A stretch of DNA of 38,035 nucleotides from Cohnella fermenti (GTDB lineage: Bacteria; Bacillota; Bacilli; Paenibacillales; Paenibacillaceae): positions 1 to 38,035 of the forward strand of contig NZ_SSOB01000068.1 of the NCBI RefSeq assembly GCF_004801405.1, written 5' to 3'. The notes beneath the pieces were generated by a model that worked only from the letters and a program-made list of their open reading frames with translations, was not told the origin of the DNA and ran no database searches. Positions 23,131-30,459 of the stretch are shown piece after piece; positions within the stretch are counted from its first letter, which is position 1; each line of letters begins with the position of its first letter. The position numbers were made by a program, and so were the translations under genes.

Positions 23131-23391
23131 TTATTTCTCGCAGGCGATGAGATCCTTATCCCGATCGAGCTTTTTGTTTGCCGCGTACAGTTCTTTCGAG
23201 ACGTAAGGTTTGTATTTGGTTTTGCCGCCTTTGTTTTTGACGGACGCGGATTGCGCCACTCCGCCTTTATACACGGCATTCAACTCGGTGCAATTTTTGT
23301 ATGTTTTGATGGAGGAGGCTGCATCGGTGTAAGAGGAGAAGGAAGACAGGATAAGCAAACACGCGCCAAGGGTAAGAATGTTTTTCTTCAT
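23131..23391 (-). CDS. Secreted Excalibur calcium-binding domain protein
   Basis: The 86-aa product starts with a Sec signal peptide (KKNILTLGACLLILSSFSS, cleavage near TDAASS). The mature part is one Excalibur domain: YKNCTELNAVYKGGV at the start, and LDRDKDLIACEK at the end where the family usually has DRDxDGxxCE. The two cysteines probably form the conserved disulfide. Such domains bind Ca2+ outside the cell and often accompany nucleases; here it stands alone. On the minus strand GAGGTG lies 4 bp before the ATG. The K/L replacing D/G-type positions may weaken calcium binding. Confidence 0.85.
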   Translation of the reverse strand: MKKNILTLGACLLILSSFSSYTDAASSIKTYKNCTELNAVYKGGVAQSASVKNKGGKTKYKPYVSKELYAANKKLDRDKDLIACEK

Positions 23392-23492
23392 CGGACACCT
23401 CGATTAATCGCATTTTTGGAGTCGTTTTCCAATTTTATTTTAGCAGATTGTCTGGAATTCGGGTAGAACGCAGAAAAAAATGAAAGGATTCC

Positions 23493-23727
23493 GGATACCC
23501 CCCTACTGTATATGTCGCCTCGCTGTCCGAGGGAGTCCCCTTTGCCGCAAAGGGTGCCTTATCCCCCTCTATCAGTATCCTAATTATTGGGAATTCAGAG
23601 GCCTGAACGGATGGGATAAGAGTCCCCCTTGGAAAAACATAGTTGGGAGCTGCCGTTCTCTCCAGGAGACGGTGGAGAAGCACACGATCGGATTCCGAGG
23701 CTCGGAGTCGGAGGAAGATGATCGTGT
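23493..23727. ncRNA. Candidate structured RNA (multi-hairpin region upstream of ridA-like gene)
   Basis: Several helices are visible in 235 nt. GGATAC (23493-23498) pairs with GTATCC (23575-23580). CCTCG-CTGTC-CGAGG lies at 23518-23532 and CCCTTTG-CCG-CAAAGGG at 23538-23554. CTTATCCC (23558-23565) pairs with GGGATAAG (23613-23620), partly exclusive with the first helix. CCG.TCTC-TCCAG-GAGACGG lies at 23653-23672. ACACGATC (23682-23689) pairs with GATCGTGT (23720-23727) around GATTCCGA-GGC-TCGGAGTC, 8 bp with one G-U. Both strands are open for long stretches, but the plus frame at 23480 lacks a ribosome binding site. Strand, promoter and ends are unknown. It is a hypothesis based on hand-found pairing. 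Confidence 0.4.
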
Positions 23728-23878
23728 TCGAGGAGGACGACGACTTGGGCGAATGATTGAATATGAACTCGCATCGAAGCCCACCATTGCGGACATCGAA
23801 TTTATTCATTCGACGGGGAGGAGAGCGGCGGGGTAGAATGGAATGGACGAGTAGAAGCGAATCCCTGGAGGAGATTGG

Positions 23879-24346
23879 ATGAGCGCAATGACGATCGAAC
23901 AACGAATGAGAGAGCTCGGAATCGTGCTTCCGGCTGCGAGCGAGCCTGCCGCCAAGTATGCCAACTGCGTTGTCGCGAACGGGCTGATGTTCGTCTCGGG
24001 CAAAGGTCCGTCCAGAGGCCCTAAGGGCAAGCTGGGCATTGATTATACGGCCGAGGAAGGGTATCAATTCGCCAGGCTGGCGGGCTTGGAGGTGCTTGCC
24101 GTCGTGAAGGCCGAGTTAGGCTCGCTTGATCGAATCAAAAGAGTCGTCAAGGTGCAGGGCTTCGTGAACGCGAGCGCCGACTTCGACGAGCATCACAAGG
24201 TGCTGAACGGATTCTCGGACCTTATGCTTGACGTGTTCGGGGAGAAGCAAGGTCTTCACGCACGATCCGTCTTCGGGGCCGTCTCCGTCAGGGTGAACCT
24301 CCCCATTATTGTCGATTCCGTCTTCCAGGTCGACGAAGAACGCTAA
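23879..24346 (+). CDS. RidA/YjgF-family protein
   Basis: The 155-aa product resembles the longer RidA-family members: an N-terminal helix (EQRMRELGIVLP), then NGLMFVSGKGP, then LDRIKRVVKVQGFVNASADF and a C-terminal SVFGAVSVRVNLPIIVDSVFQV. RidA proteins deaminate reactive enamine/imine intermediates made by PLP enzymes, but members of this subgroup are mostly untested. GGAGGAG (23867-23873) lies 5 bp before the ATG. The GNAT gene begins one base after the stop codon. A nearby cysK, a PLP enzyme, is a plausible but unproven functional link. Confidence 0.85.
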   Translation: MSAMTIEQRMRELGIVLPAASEPAAKYANCVVANGLMFVSGKGPSRGPKGKLGIDYTAEEGYQFARLAGLEVLAVVKAELGSLDRIKRVVKVQGFVNASADFDEHHKVLNGFSDLMLDVFGEKQGLHARSVFGAVSVRVNLPIIVDSVFQVDEER

Positions 24347-24347
24347 G

Positions 24348-24791
24348 ATGGACCTGCAACTAAGATGTGCGGCCGAGGCCGATCTGGATCTTCTGGCGGA
24401 GATGAACAAGCACCTGATCGAGGACGAAGGCAGCACCAATCCGATGAGCCTGGCGGAGCTCAAGACGAGAATGCTCGATTGGCTGCGCGCTTCCTGGCAG
24501 ATCGATCTTTTGGTTCACGGGAGCGAAGTAGTCGGTTACGTGCTGTACTTCTATAAGAACAATCCGTATCGACCGCATCGCAGGGAAGCTTATGTTCGGC
24601 AGTATTTTATTAGGCGGGAATGGCGGGAGAAGGGCTTCGGTCTTCGCGGGATCGAGCTGCTGAAGGAGCTGCGCTTCAAGAACGTCTCGGCCGTCGAGAT
24701 CGACGTGCTGGCGGCCAATTCGAGAGGCAGGAGCTTCTGGCAGCGGGCGGGCTTCGTTCCGTATGCGATCAATATGAAGCGGGAGCTGTAG
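24348..24791 (+). CDS. GNAT-family N-acetyltransferase
   Basis: The 147-aa protein has a GNAT fold: LRCAAEADLDLLAEMNKHL at the N-terminus, VVGYVLYFYKN in strand 4, and YVRQYFIRREWREKGFGLRGIELL, where the acetyl-CoA loop is R-E-K-G-F-G instead of the canonical R-x-x-G-x-G/A. ANSRGRSFWQRAGF is the usual C-terminal motif. It begins at 24348, one base after the stop of the RidA-like gene, with little ribosome binding site of its own, so it is probably translationally coupled. Substrate unknown. Confidence 0.85.
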   Translation: MDLQLRCAAEADLDLLAEMNKHLIEDEGSTNPMSLAELKTRMLDWLRASWQIDLLVHGSEVVGYVLYFYKNNPYRPHRREAYVRQYFIRREWREKGFGLRGIELLKELRFKNVSAVEIDVLAANSRGRSFWQRAGFVPYAINMKREL

Positions 24792-24803
24792 GGGGAAGGT
24801 GCG

Positions 24804-25364
24804 ATGAAGCTCGTGATTCTGTTCGGTCCGCAAGCCGTTGGCAAAATGACCGTCGGACAAAGTCTGGCCGCCCGGACGGGGTTCAAGCTGTTCCATAATC
24901 ATACGTCGATCGAGTTCGTCGCTCCGTACTTCGACTACGGTACGCCTGCGGGCAATCGTTTGGTTCAGCTCATTCGGCAGGAGCTGTTCGATGAGGTGTC
25001 CAGGAGCGATCTGGACGGCTTCATCTTTACCTACGTCTGGGCGTTCGATCTTCAGGCGGATTGGGATTACGTCAAGCATATCTCAGAGCTGTTCGAATCA
25101 AGGGGAGCGACAGTGTGCTACGTTGAGCTCGAGGCCGATTACGCGGAGAGGCTTCGGCGCAATACGACCGAGAACAGGCTTCTGCACAAGCCGACCAAGC
25201 GGGACACGGTCCGATCGGAGAGGAATCTGATCGCCACACACGAGAGCCATCGGCTGAATTCGGCGCCGGGCGAGTTGACGATGGCCAACTATTTGCGAAT
25301 TGATAATACGGACCTGGGGTCTGACGAGGCGGCACGAGCGATTGTCGAGCATTTCAGTCTATGA
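24804..25364 (+). CDS. Small P-loop kinase-like ATPase
   Basis: The 186-aa protein opens with a Walker A motif (GPQAVGKMT, residues 8-16), then FKLFHNHTSIEFV. It ends with a lid-like Arg-rich stretch (YAERLRRNTTENRLLHKPTKRD) and MANYLRIDNTDL. The pattern is of the shikimate/nucleoside kinase-like AAA_33 proteins. The substrate is unknown. GGGGAAGGTG is the ribosome binding site, and it follows the GNAT gene by 12 bp, so RidA-like, GNAT and kinase form a three-gene unit. No terminator is visible before cluster F. Confidence 0.8.
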   Translation: MKLVILFGPQAVGKMTVGQSLAARTGFKLFHNHTSIEFVAPYFDYGTPAGNRLVQLIRQELFDEVSRSDLDGFIFTYVWAFDLQADWDYVKHISELFESRGATVCYVELEADYAERLRRNTTENRLLHKPTKRDTVRSERNLIATHESHRLNSAPGELTMANYLRIDNTDLGSDEAARAIVEHFSL

Positions 25365-25448
25365 AGCGAAGCAAGCGCGAGCGGCGAGATTCGGAGATCG
25401 AGTGCCCGTCGCATGAGGGAGCCTGCGAGCAACGGAGGGCTGGATTTT

Positions 25449-25619
25449 ATGCGAAAAATCACATTGGCGATGCCCGGCAGCGGGTGATTTGGGTGACTTT
25501 ATGTGAAAAATAGCATACATAGAGAAAATTCCGGCCCGAGGTGCTGGATGTATGCTAAAAATCATATAAAACGCTGCGATTGCCTCCGAATCCGGGGCGA
25601 TGAATGCGAAAAATCATAT
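25449..25619. repeat. Palindrome cluster F: fourth copy of the four-module composite
   Basis: Modules begin at 25449, 25501, 25552 and 25604 (52, 51, 52 bp). Module 2 with its right flank (ATGTGAAAAATAGCATACAT then AGAGAAAA) is identical to cluster A over at least 27 bp, so these two copies are close relatives. Outer flanks ATTTTATG and CATATAAAAT are inverted. It fills the gap between the kinase gene and the lacI-type terminator/promoter region. Confidence 0.88.
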
Positions 25620-25709
25620 AAAATGCCGTGGTTCATGGGAGGGGGAGGCCGAATCGGATAACAGGGGCCGTGGCGCAACGATGCCGTCTCGAATCGTTTC
25701 CAAACATAG

Positions 25710-25753
25710 AAGAACCGTCAGGGAGAACGCTTATCCCTCTGGCGGTTCTTTTG
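25710..25753 (+). terminator. Intrinsic terminator upstream of the LacI-type gene
   Basis: AAGAACCG (25710-25717) pairs with CGGTTCTT (25743-25750), extended by CAG/CTG and GGA/TCC with one offset base, and is followed by TTTT. It probably ends the 23.9-25.4 kb transcript, which would then include cluster F as its 3' UTR. Confidence 0.85.
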
Positions 25754-25790
25754 AATTCCACAAGAATCGCAATTCGCGGCAAATTTATGC

Positions 25791-25819
25791 TTGACGGCGG
25801 AATGAAACCGCTTTATGAT
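25791..25819 (+). promoter_or_regulatory. Promoter of the LacI-type regulator
   Basis: TTGACG (25791-25796) and TATGAT (25814-25819) have a 17-bp spacer. A LacI-type operator follows at 25834-25851, just past the expected start of transcription. Confidence 0.75.
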
Positions 25820-25833
25820 GAGGGTGAAAAGTT

Positions 25834-25851
25834 AATTAAAACGATTTAAAT
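25834..25851. promoter_or_regulatory. Operator 1 of the LacI-type regulator (autoregulation)
   Basis: AATTAAAACGATTTAAAT has the central CG and inverted A/T arms of LacI-family sites. It matches the perfect palindrome at 26927-26944 at 16 of 18 positions. Its position about +8 to +25 would let bound repressor block its own gene. Confidence 0.7.
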
Positions 25852-25884
25852 TTTGAATGACAATGCGAACGAGAGGGTCCGATC

Positions 25885-26898
25885 ATGAGCAGAATCCATG
25901 TTACTCTGAAGGACATTGCGAGGGTGGCCGGCGTATCGACGGCTACTGCGTCGCTGGCGCTCGCAGGCGATCCCCGCGTCAACGTGAAGACGAAGCGGCT
26001 CGTCGAGGAGGTGGCGAAGCGCCTCAATTACGTGCCGAACGAGATTGGCCGCAGCTTGCGCGCGAAGAAGGCGGAGACGATCGCGTTCATCTTCCCGAAC
26101 TCGCCGCACTTCGCGTTCACCCATCCGTACTTCTCGCAGCTTCTGGAAGGAATCTCGGAGGTGCTGGTGGAGAACAGCTTCCACCTCATGCTGTCGGTCG
26201 CCCCGTCGGAAGCGAACGAGTCGGCGGCCTACGACAAGATTCTCCGGAATCGCCGGGCCGACGGCATCATTCTGTGGCCGGCTTCGATCCGCGATCGCAA
26301 CATCATGAAGATCGTGGAATCGGGCTTCCCGGTCGTGTACCTGGGCCGCTGGCATCACGAAGAGATCGCGACGGTGGAGCGGGAGGACATCGGCGGCGCG
26401 TACAAGGCGACGGACCACTTGCTGAAGCAAGGGCGCAAGCGGATCGTTCATCTGTCGGGGCCGCAGGAATACCAGGTCAGCATCGACCGGCTGGAAGGGT
26501 ACAAGCGGGCGCTGCAGGAGCATAAGGTGCTGCTCGATCCGGCGTTTGTCATGGAGAAGGACTTCTCGATGGAAGGCGGCGCGGAGGCAGTGAAGGAGTT
26601 ACTGGCGTCGGGGATGCGGTTCGATGCGATCTTCTCTGCCAACGACCGGATGGCGATCGGGGCGATGAAGGAGCTGCAGGAGAGCGGCATTCGGATTCCG
26701 GAAGAAGTTGCGATCGTCGGCTACGACAACATCGAGATGGCGGCGATGATGAGTCCGGGCCTCACCACAATCGACCAGCCGATGAAGGAGATCGGAAGGC
26801 TTGCGGCGGCCAAGATGATGGCTATGCTAAGCGAGGAAGATGTCGGCGAGCTGAGGACGGTTGTGCCGGCCCGGCTCATAATCCGTGGAACTGCGTAA
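25885..26898 (+). CDS. LacI-family transcriptional regulator of the arabinan locus
   Basis: The 337-aa protein has the LacI helix-turn-helix at residues 4-25 (VTLKDIARVAGVSTATASLAL) and hinge region (NEIGRSLRAKKAETIAFIFPN). A periplasmic-binding-like sensor domain follows (YDKILRNRRADGIILWPAS, then IFSANDRMAIGAMKEL, then VAIVGYDNIEMAAMMSPGLTTIDQP). It probably represses the downstream ABC transporter and glycosidase genes and itself through the two near-identical palindromes at 25834 and 26927. The inducer is likely an arabinose-containing sugar, inferred from the target genes. A GAGAGGG ribosome binding site precedes the ATG. Confidence 0.9.
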   Translation: MSRIHVTLKDIARVAGVSTATASLALAGDPRVNVKTKRLVEEVAKRLNYVPNEIGRSLRAKKAETIAFIFPNSPHFAFTHPYFSQLLEGISEVLVENSFHLMLSVAPSEANESAAYDKILRNRRADGIILWPASIRDRNIMKIVESGFPVVYLGRWHHEEIATVEREDIGGAYKATDHLLKQGRKRIVHLSGPQEYQVSIDRLEGYKRALQEHKVLLDPAFVMEKDFSMEGGAEAVKELLASGMRFDAIFSANDRMAIGAMKELQESGIRIPEEVAIVGYDNIEMAAMMSPGLTTIDQPMKEIGRLAAAKMMAMLSEEDVGELRTVVPARLIIRGTA

Positions 26899-26926
26899 CG
26901 GTGAAACGGATTTTTTAAAAGGGTAA

Positions 26927-26944
26927 ATTTAAATCGATTTAAAT
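26927..26944. promoter_or_regulatory. Operator 2 of the LacI-type regulator (ABC/glycosidase operon)
   Basis: ATTTAAATCGATTTAAAT is a perfect 18-bp palindrome with central CG, 28 bp after the regulator's stop codon. It overlaps a plausible -10 (TAAATT 26924-26929, with GTGAAA 26901-26906 as -35). It is the likely control site for the operon starting at 27214. Confidence 0.75.
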
Positions 26945-26980
26945 CTTGGCGGTTGGCGAGAATGTCGTGAGACGTGCAAC

Positions 26981-27050
26981 GTGAAAAGTGAGAAGTGAAA
27001 AGTGAGAAGTGAGAAGTGAGAAGCGAAAAGTGAGAAGCGAAAAGTGAGGC
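26981..27050 (+). repeat. Ten tandem heptanucleotides GYGARAA in the operon leader
   Basis: Ten 7-bp units run without a break from 26981 (GTGAAAA, GTGAGAA, with two GCGAAAA variants, ending GTGAGGC). They lie between operator 2 and the binding-protein gene, in the 5' leader. Purine-only on one strand. Such tracts change length by slippage. The rest of 27051-27213 holds GAAGCGCTTC (27098-27107), a palindrome resembling a weak CcpA (cre) site, and no gene. Confidence 0.85.
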
Positions 27051-27213
27051 GTCGAGACGTAGACGATGTCGGGAGGTGATGCCGTTCCGAAGCGCTTCGC
27101 GGAAGAACGAGAAAGAGGGGAAGCTTGGCCCAGAGAGAGAAGCAACAATGCGTTAAGGGAGTTCCGACAGAGAGAGAACCGACTGATTCCACTAGTCCAT
27201 AGGGAGGACGACC

Positions 27214-28542
27214 ATGAACAAGAATGGCGGCTTCAGACTGAATCGGCTAACGAATCGAATCGTATCCTTCGCGCTCGTCGCTTCGATGATCGGCGTGCTG
27301 AGCGCCTGCGGAGGGAACGACAACAGCAATTCCGCAAGTTCTTCCTCATCCGCGGCAGGAGGGAAGCAAGTAAGCATCTCGTTCTGGAACACGTTCACCG
27401 GCTCCGATGCCGACACGCTGAAGGAGATCGTCAACGACTACAATAAGGCGAACGAAGGCAAGTACGAAGTGAAGATGGACATTATGCCTGCGGATCAATT
27501 CGGTCAGAAGCTGCCTCCGTCGATCGCGACCGGGACGGCCCCGTCGCTCGTCGCCCTGTCTTCCTCGGGAGCGGCCGCCTACATTCAGAACGGCTCGATC
27601 GAGCCGGTGGACGACTTCTATTCCGTGGACGGCGTGAACAGGGACGACTTCGAGGAGTCCGCGGTTAAGCTGGGCGAGTCGAACGGCTCCTTGTACCTGC
27701 TGCCGATGCAGGTGTTCGGCATCGAGTTCTTCTGGAACAAGGATCTGTTCAAGGCGGCCGGACTCGACCCGGATACGCCTCCGGCAACCTTCGAGCAGTT
27801 GGCCGATTATGCGGTGAAGCTGACGGACGAGTCGAAGGGGCAATACGGCTTCGCCATGCCGATCAAGGGAGCGCCGCAATACAGCCTGATGTTCATCTGG
27901 GGCAATGGCGGCGACGTGGTTGATCTGGCGAGCAGGAAGTCGGTTCTGAATTCGGCCGAGAACGTCGAGACGTTCAAGTGGCTGGCCGATCTGGCCGTGC
28001 AGAAGAAGGTGACGCCGAAGGGGCTTAACGGCGTCGAGACCGACAAGCTGTTCCTGAGCGGCAAGGCCGCCATGTACATCACCGGGCCGTGGCTCGCCGC
28101 TGGCCTCAAGGAGAACAACATCAACTTCGGCGTCTCCTTGCCGCCGAAGGGCTCGGCTGCGCAAGCGACGATCGCCGACGGCATCGGCTTCGCGATTCCG
28201 AAGGGCACGAGCGACGAACAGAAGCTGGCCGCTTACGACTTCGTGAAGTATTGGAACTCGACGGAAGTCGGCAAGAAGTGGTCGCTCGCCATCGGATTCC
28301 CTCCGTATCTGAAGTCGGTGCTCGCCGATCCGGACATCCAGGCGAACGAGACGATCAAGCTGATGTCCAACTTCGGCGACGCGGGCCGGACGTTCCTTCC
28401 GGGCTTCGTGACCGCCGACCGGATCAACAGCGACGTGCTGTTCCCGCTCCTCGAGCAGATCGTCAGCGGCCTCGATCCCGTCCAAGGCGTCGAGAAGGCT
28501 TCGAGCTCCATCGACGATATTCTGAAGTCCGAATCGCAATAA
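27214..28542 (+). CDS. ABC sugar transporter substrate-binding lipoprotein
   Basis: The 442-aa product is a family 1 extracellular solute-binding protein. The N-terminus has a positively charged region, a hydrophobic stretch and the lipobox LSAC with Cys32. A Ser/Asn-rich linker follows, then ISFWNTFTGSDADTLKEIV, the usual start of oligosaccharide-binding proteins. GGGAGG precedes the ATG. It would capture arabino-oligosaccharides for the two permeases downstream, as AraN does in Bacillus; the ligand is inferred from the adjacent glycosidases. No ATPase gene is present in the locus, so the importer probably uses a shared MsmX-type ATPase encoded elsewhere. Confidence 0.92.
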   Translation: MNKNGGFRLNRLTNRIVSFALVASMIGVLSACGGNDNSNSASSSSSAAGGKQVSISFWNTFTGSDADTLKEIVNDYNKANEGKYEVKMDIMPADQFGQKLPPSIATGTAPSLVALSSSGAAAYIQNGSIEPVDDFYSVDGVNRDDFEESAVKLGESNGSLYLLPMQVFGIEFFWNKDLFKAAGLDPDTPPATFEQLADYAVKLTDESKGQYGFAMPIKGAPQYSLMFIWGNGGDVVDLASRKSVLNSAENVETFKWLADLAVQKKVTPKGLNGVETDKLFLSGKAAMYITGPWLAAGLKENNINFGVSLPPKGSAAQATIADGIGFAIPKGTSDEQKLAAYDFVKYWNSTEVGKKWSLAIGFPPYLKSVLADPDIQANETIKLMSNFGDAGRTFLPGFVTADRINSDVLFPLLEQIVSGLDPVQGVEKASSSIDDILKSESQ

Positions 28543-28548
28543 CGGCGG

Positions 28549-28601
28549 GCGGCCGCTTCCCTGTTCGGCTTCCGGAACGAGAGCTCCGGGGCGGTGGCCG
28601 C
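28549..28601 (+). promoter_or_regulatory. Stem-loop between binding-protein and permease genes
   Basis: GCGGCC (28549-28554) pairs with GGCCGC (28596-28601), enclosing a GTTC/GAAC hairpin. No T-run follows. Such intercistronic hairpins often protect the binding-protein part of the mRNA and lower permease expression. This is inferred from the position. Confidence 0.5.
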
Positions 28602-28650
28602 TCCCTCGGCACTAATCCTGCCGAACATTCCGAACAAGTAAGGTGATTCC

Positions 28651-29562
28651 ATGCGTAGAAGTTTACGATCTTATCTCGCGGGCTGGAACCGCCCGGAGAG
28701 GGCCGCCTATCTGTTCATCGCGCCGGCGCTCGCCATTCTCCTTCTGTTCACCGTTGTGCCGCTGCTGGCGACGCTTGCGATCAGCACGATGAACATGGAC
28801 GTGTTCCTGCAAGTGAAGGGCTTCATCGGACTGGATCACTTCGAGCGCCTGCTCGGGGACGACCGGCTGATCGATGCCATCAAGCACACGCTCTACTTCG
28901 CAGGAGTCGAGGTTCCGCTGCAGATCATTCTCGCCCTGCTGACGGCCGTCTACCTCTCCCGCAACACCCGTTGGCGCAAGCTGCTGCGCTCGGTTTACTT
29001 CGTGCCGTCGATCTGCTCCTTCACCGCGATCGGCATCGTCGCGTCGTTCCTTCTCGATCCGCAGACCGGCGTCTACCCCGCGTATCTAGTGAATCTCGGG
29101 CTGCCCAGACTGGAGTTCTTCCGCGATCCGGCGTGGGCGATGCCATCGGTCATTGCGCTGACGGTATGGAGAAGCTTCGGCTACAGCATGATCATTCTGG
29201 TTGCGGGCATCCAATCGATTCCTGATTCGTACTACGAGGCGGCTCAGCTTGACGGCGCGGGCAAGGCCCGGCAGTTGTTCTCGATTACGATCCCGATGCT
29301 GATGCCGTCCCTCAGCTTCTGCGTGATCACGACGACGATCGCCGCGATGCAGGTGTTCGACCAGATCTTCGTCACGACGCAGGGCGGACCGCTGAACAAG
29401 ACGGAGACGATCGTCGGCTATATCTACAACACCGGCTTCAAGATGGCGCCCTACGACCTGGGCTATGCTTCGGCCATCTCGGTCATGTTGTTTGTGTTTA
29501 TCATGGCGATCACTCTGGTGATGAACCGATACTTTCTCCGCCGCGAAGCGGACATGGCGTAA
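28651..29562 (+). CDS. ABC sugar transporter permease (MalF/UgpA type)
   Basis: The 303-aa inner-membrane subunit has six predicted helices starting at AAYLFIAPALAILLLFTVVPL. The EAA loop that docks the ATPase is YYEAAQLDGAGKARQLFSITIP, near residues 193-214. TTQGGPLNKTETIVGYIYNTGF is the conserved C-terminal region of MalF-type permeases. It forms the channel with the next gene's product. An AAGGTG ribosome binding site precedes the ATG. Gap to the second permease is 12 bp. Confidence 0.92.
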   Translation: MRRSLRSYLAGWNRPERAAYLFIAPALAILLLFTVVPLLATLAISTMNMDVFLQVKGFIGLDHFERLLGDDRLIDAIKHTLYFAGVEVPLQIILALLTAVYLSRNTRWRKLLRSVYFVPSICSFTAIGIVASFLLDPQTGVYPAYLVNLGLPRLEFFRDPAWAMPSVIALTVWRSFGYSMIILVAGIQSIPDSYYEAAQLDGAGKARQLFSITIPMLMPSLSFCVITTTIAAMQVFDQIFVTTQGGPLNKTETIVGYIYNTGFKMAPYDLGYASAISVMLFVFIMAITLVMNRYFLRREADMA

Positions 29563-29574
29563 GGGGGCATTCGA

Positions 29575-30402
29575 ATGGGCAGAAAATGGACTTGGGGCCA
29601 AGCGATCGGATGCCTGCTTACGGCGCTGCTTCTGATTGCGGTGCTGCATCCGTTCCTGTGGCTGGTGGTTGCGGCGTTTAAGCCAGAGAACGAATTCATG
29701 AAGTATCCTCCGACCGTGTTCGCCAGCAGCTACGGCTTTGATTCGTTTATTCGCGTATGGGACACGATCCCTCTGGTCGCTTTTTTCCGCAACACGATTA
29801 TTTTCTCCGCTGGGGTTATGGCGATCTCGGTCCTGCTCGACTCGATGGCCGGCTATGCGTTCGCTCGTCTGCGCTTTAAAGGCAACAAGACGCTGTTCAC
29901 GCTCGTACTGATCACCATGATGGTTCCCTTTCAAGTGCTGATGATCCCGCTGTTCGTCGAGGTATTCAAGCTGGGCATGCTCGATACGTACTGGGGCCTG
30001 ATTATTCCGCGCGCGGCAAGCGCCTTCGGCATCTATCTCATGCGTTCCTTCTTCATCTCGCTTCCGAAGGATCTCGAAGAGTCGGGCCGGGTGGACGGCT
30101 TCAACGAATTCCAGATCTACTGGCGGCTCATGCTTCCGCTGTGCAAACCCGTGATGATTACGCTTGGCATCTTCCATCTGATGAACAACTGGAACGATCT
30201 CTTGTACCCGCTTATGCTGACGAGCTCCACGGAGATGCGCACGCTGTCTGCCGGTCTCGCCATGTTCGTCGGCCAGCGCAACATCGAATACGGTCCGACG
30301 CTTGCGGCATCGCTGCTGGCACTGCTGCCTCTGCTCATCGTGTATGTGTTCGCGCAGCGATTCTTCGTTCAAGGGGTTGCGACTTCCGGGATGAAGGGCT
30401 GA
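29575..30402 (+). CDS. ABC sugar transporter permease (MalG/UgpE type)
   Basis: The 275-aa membrane protein has six predicted helices. The opening LLLIAVLHPFLWLVVAAFKPENEF is typical of MalG-type subunits. The EAA motif is DLEESGRVDGFNEFQIYWRLMLP, and LMNNWNDLLYPLMLTSS is the conserved C-terminal region. It pairs with the preceding permease to import oligosaccharides bound by the lipoprotein. The next gene (GH51) starts 57 bp downstream and is in the same transcription direction without a terminator between. Confidence 0.92.
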   Translation: MGRKWTWGQAIGCLLTALLLIAVLHPFLWLVVAAFKPENEFMKYPPTVFASSYGFDSFIRVWDTIPLVAFFRNTIIFSAGVMAISVLLDSMAGYAFARLRFKGNKTLFTLVLITMMVPFQVLMIPLFVEVFKLGMLDTYWGLIIPRAASAFGIYLMRSFFISLPKDLEESGRVDGFNEFQIYWRLMLPLCKPVMITLGIFHLMNNWNDLLYPLMLTSSTEMRTLSAGLAMFVGQRNIEYGPTLAASLLALLPLLIVYVFAQRFFVQGVATSGMKG

Positions 30403-30459
30403 CGGAGCGCCCCGGCGCGAATCGTTTATCTTCTATTAAAATAGTCGAGGTGCCTGACC

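Noticed and set aside
23480..23836. 118-codon plus-strand open frame
   Set aside because: No ribosome binding site before the ATG (only an A-run), no recognisable fold, and the DNA is full of inverted repeats. Treated as a candidate RNA region instead.
27098..27107. cre (CcpA) site GAAGCGCTTC upstream of the binding-protein gene
   Set aside because: It is palindromic and well placed but lacks the outer TG/CA bases of the cre consensus, so it is mentioned only as a weak possibility.
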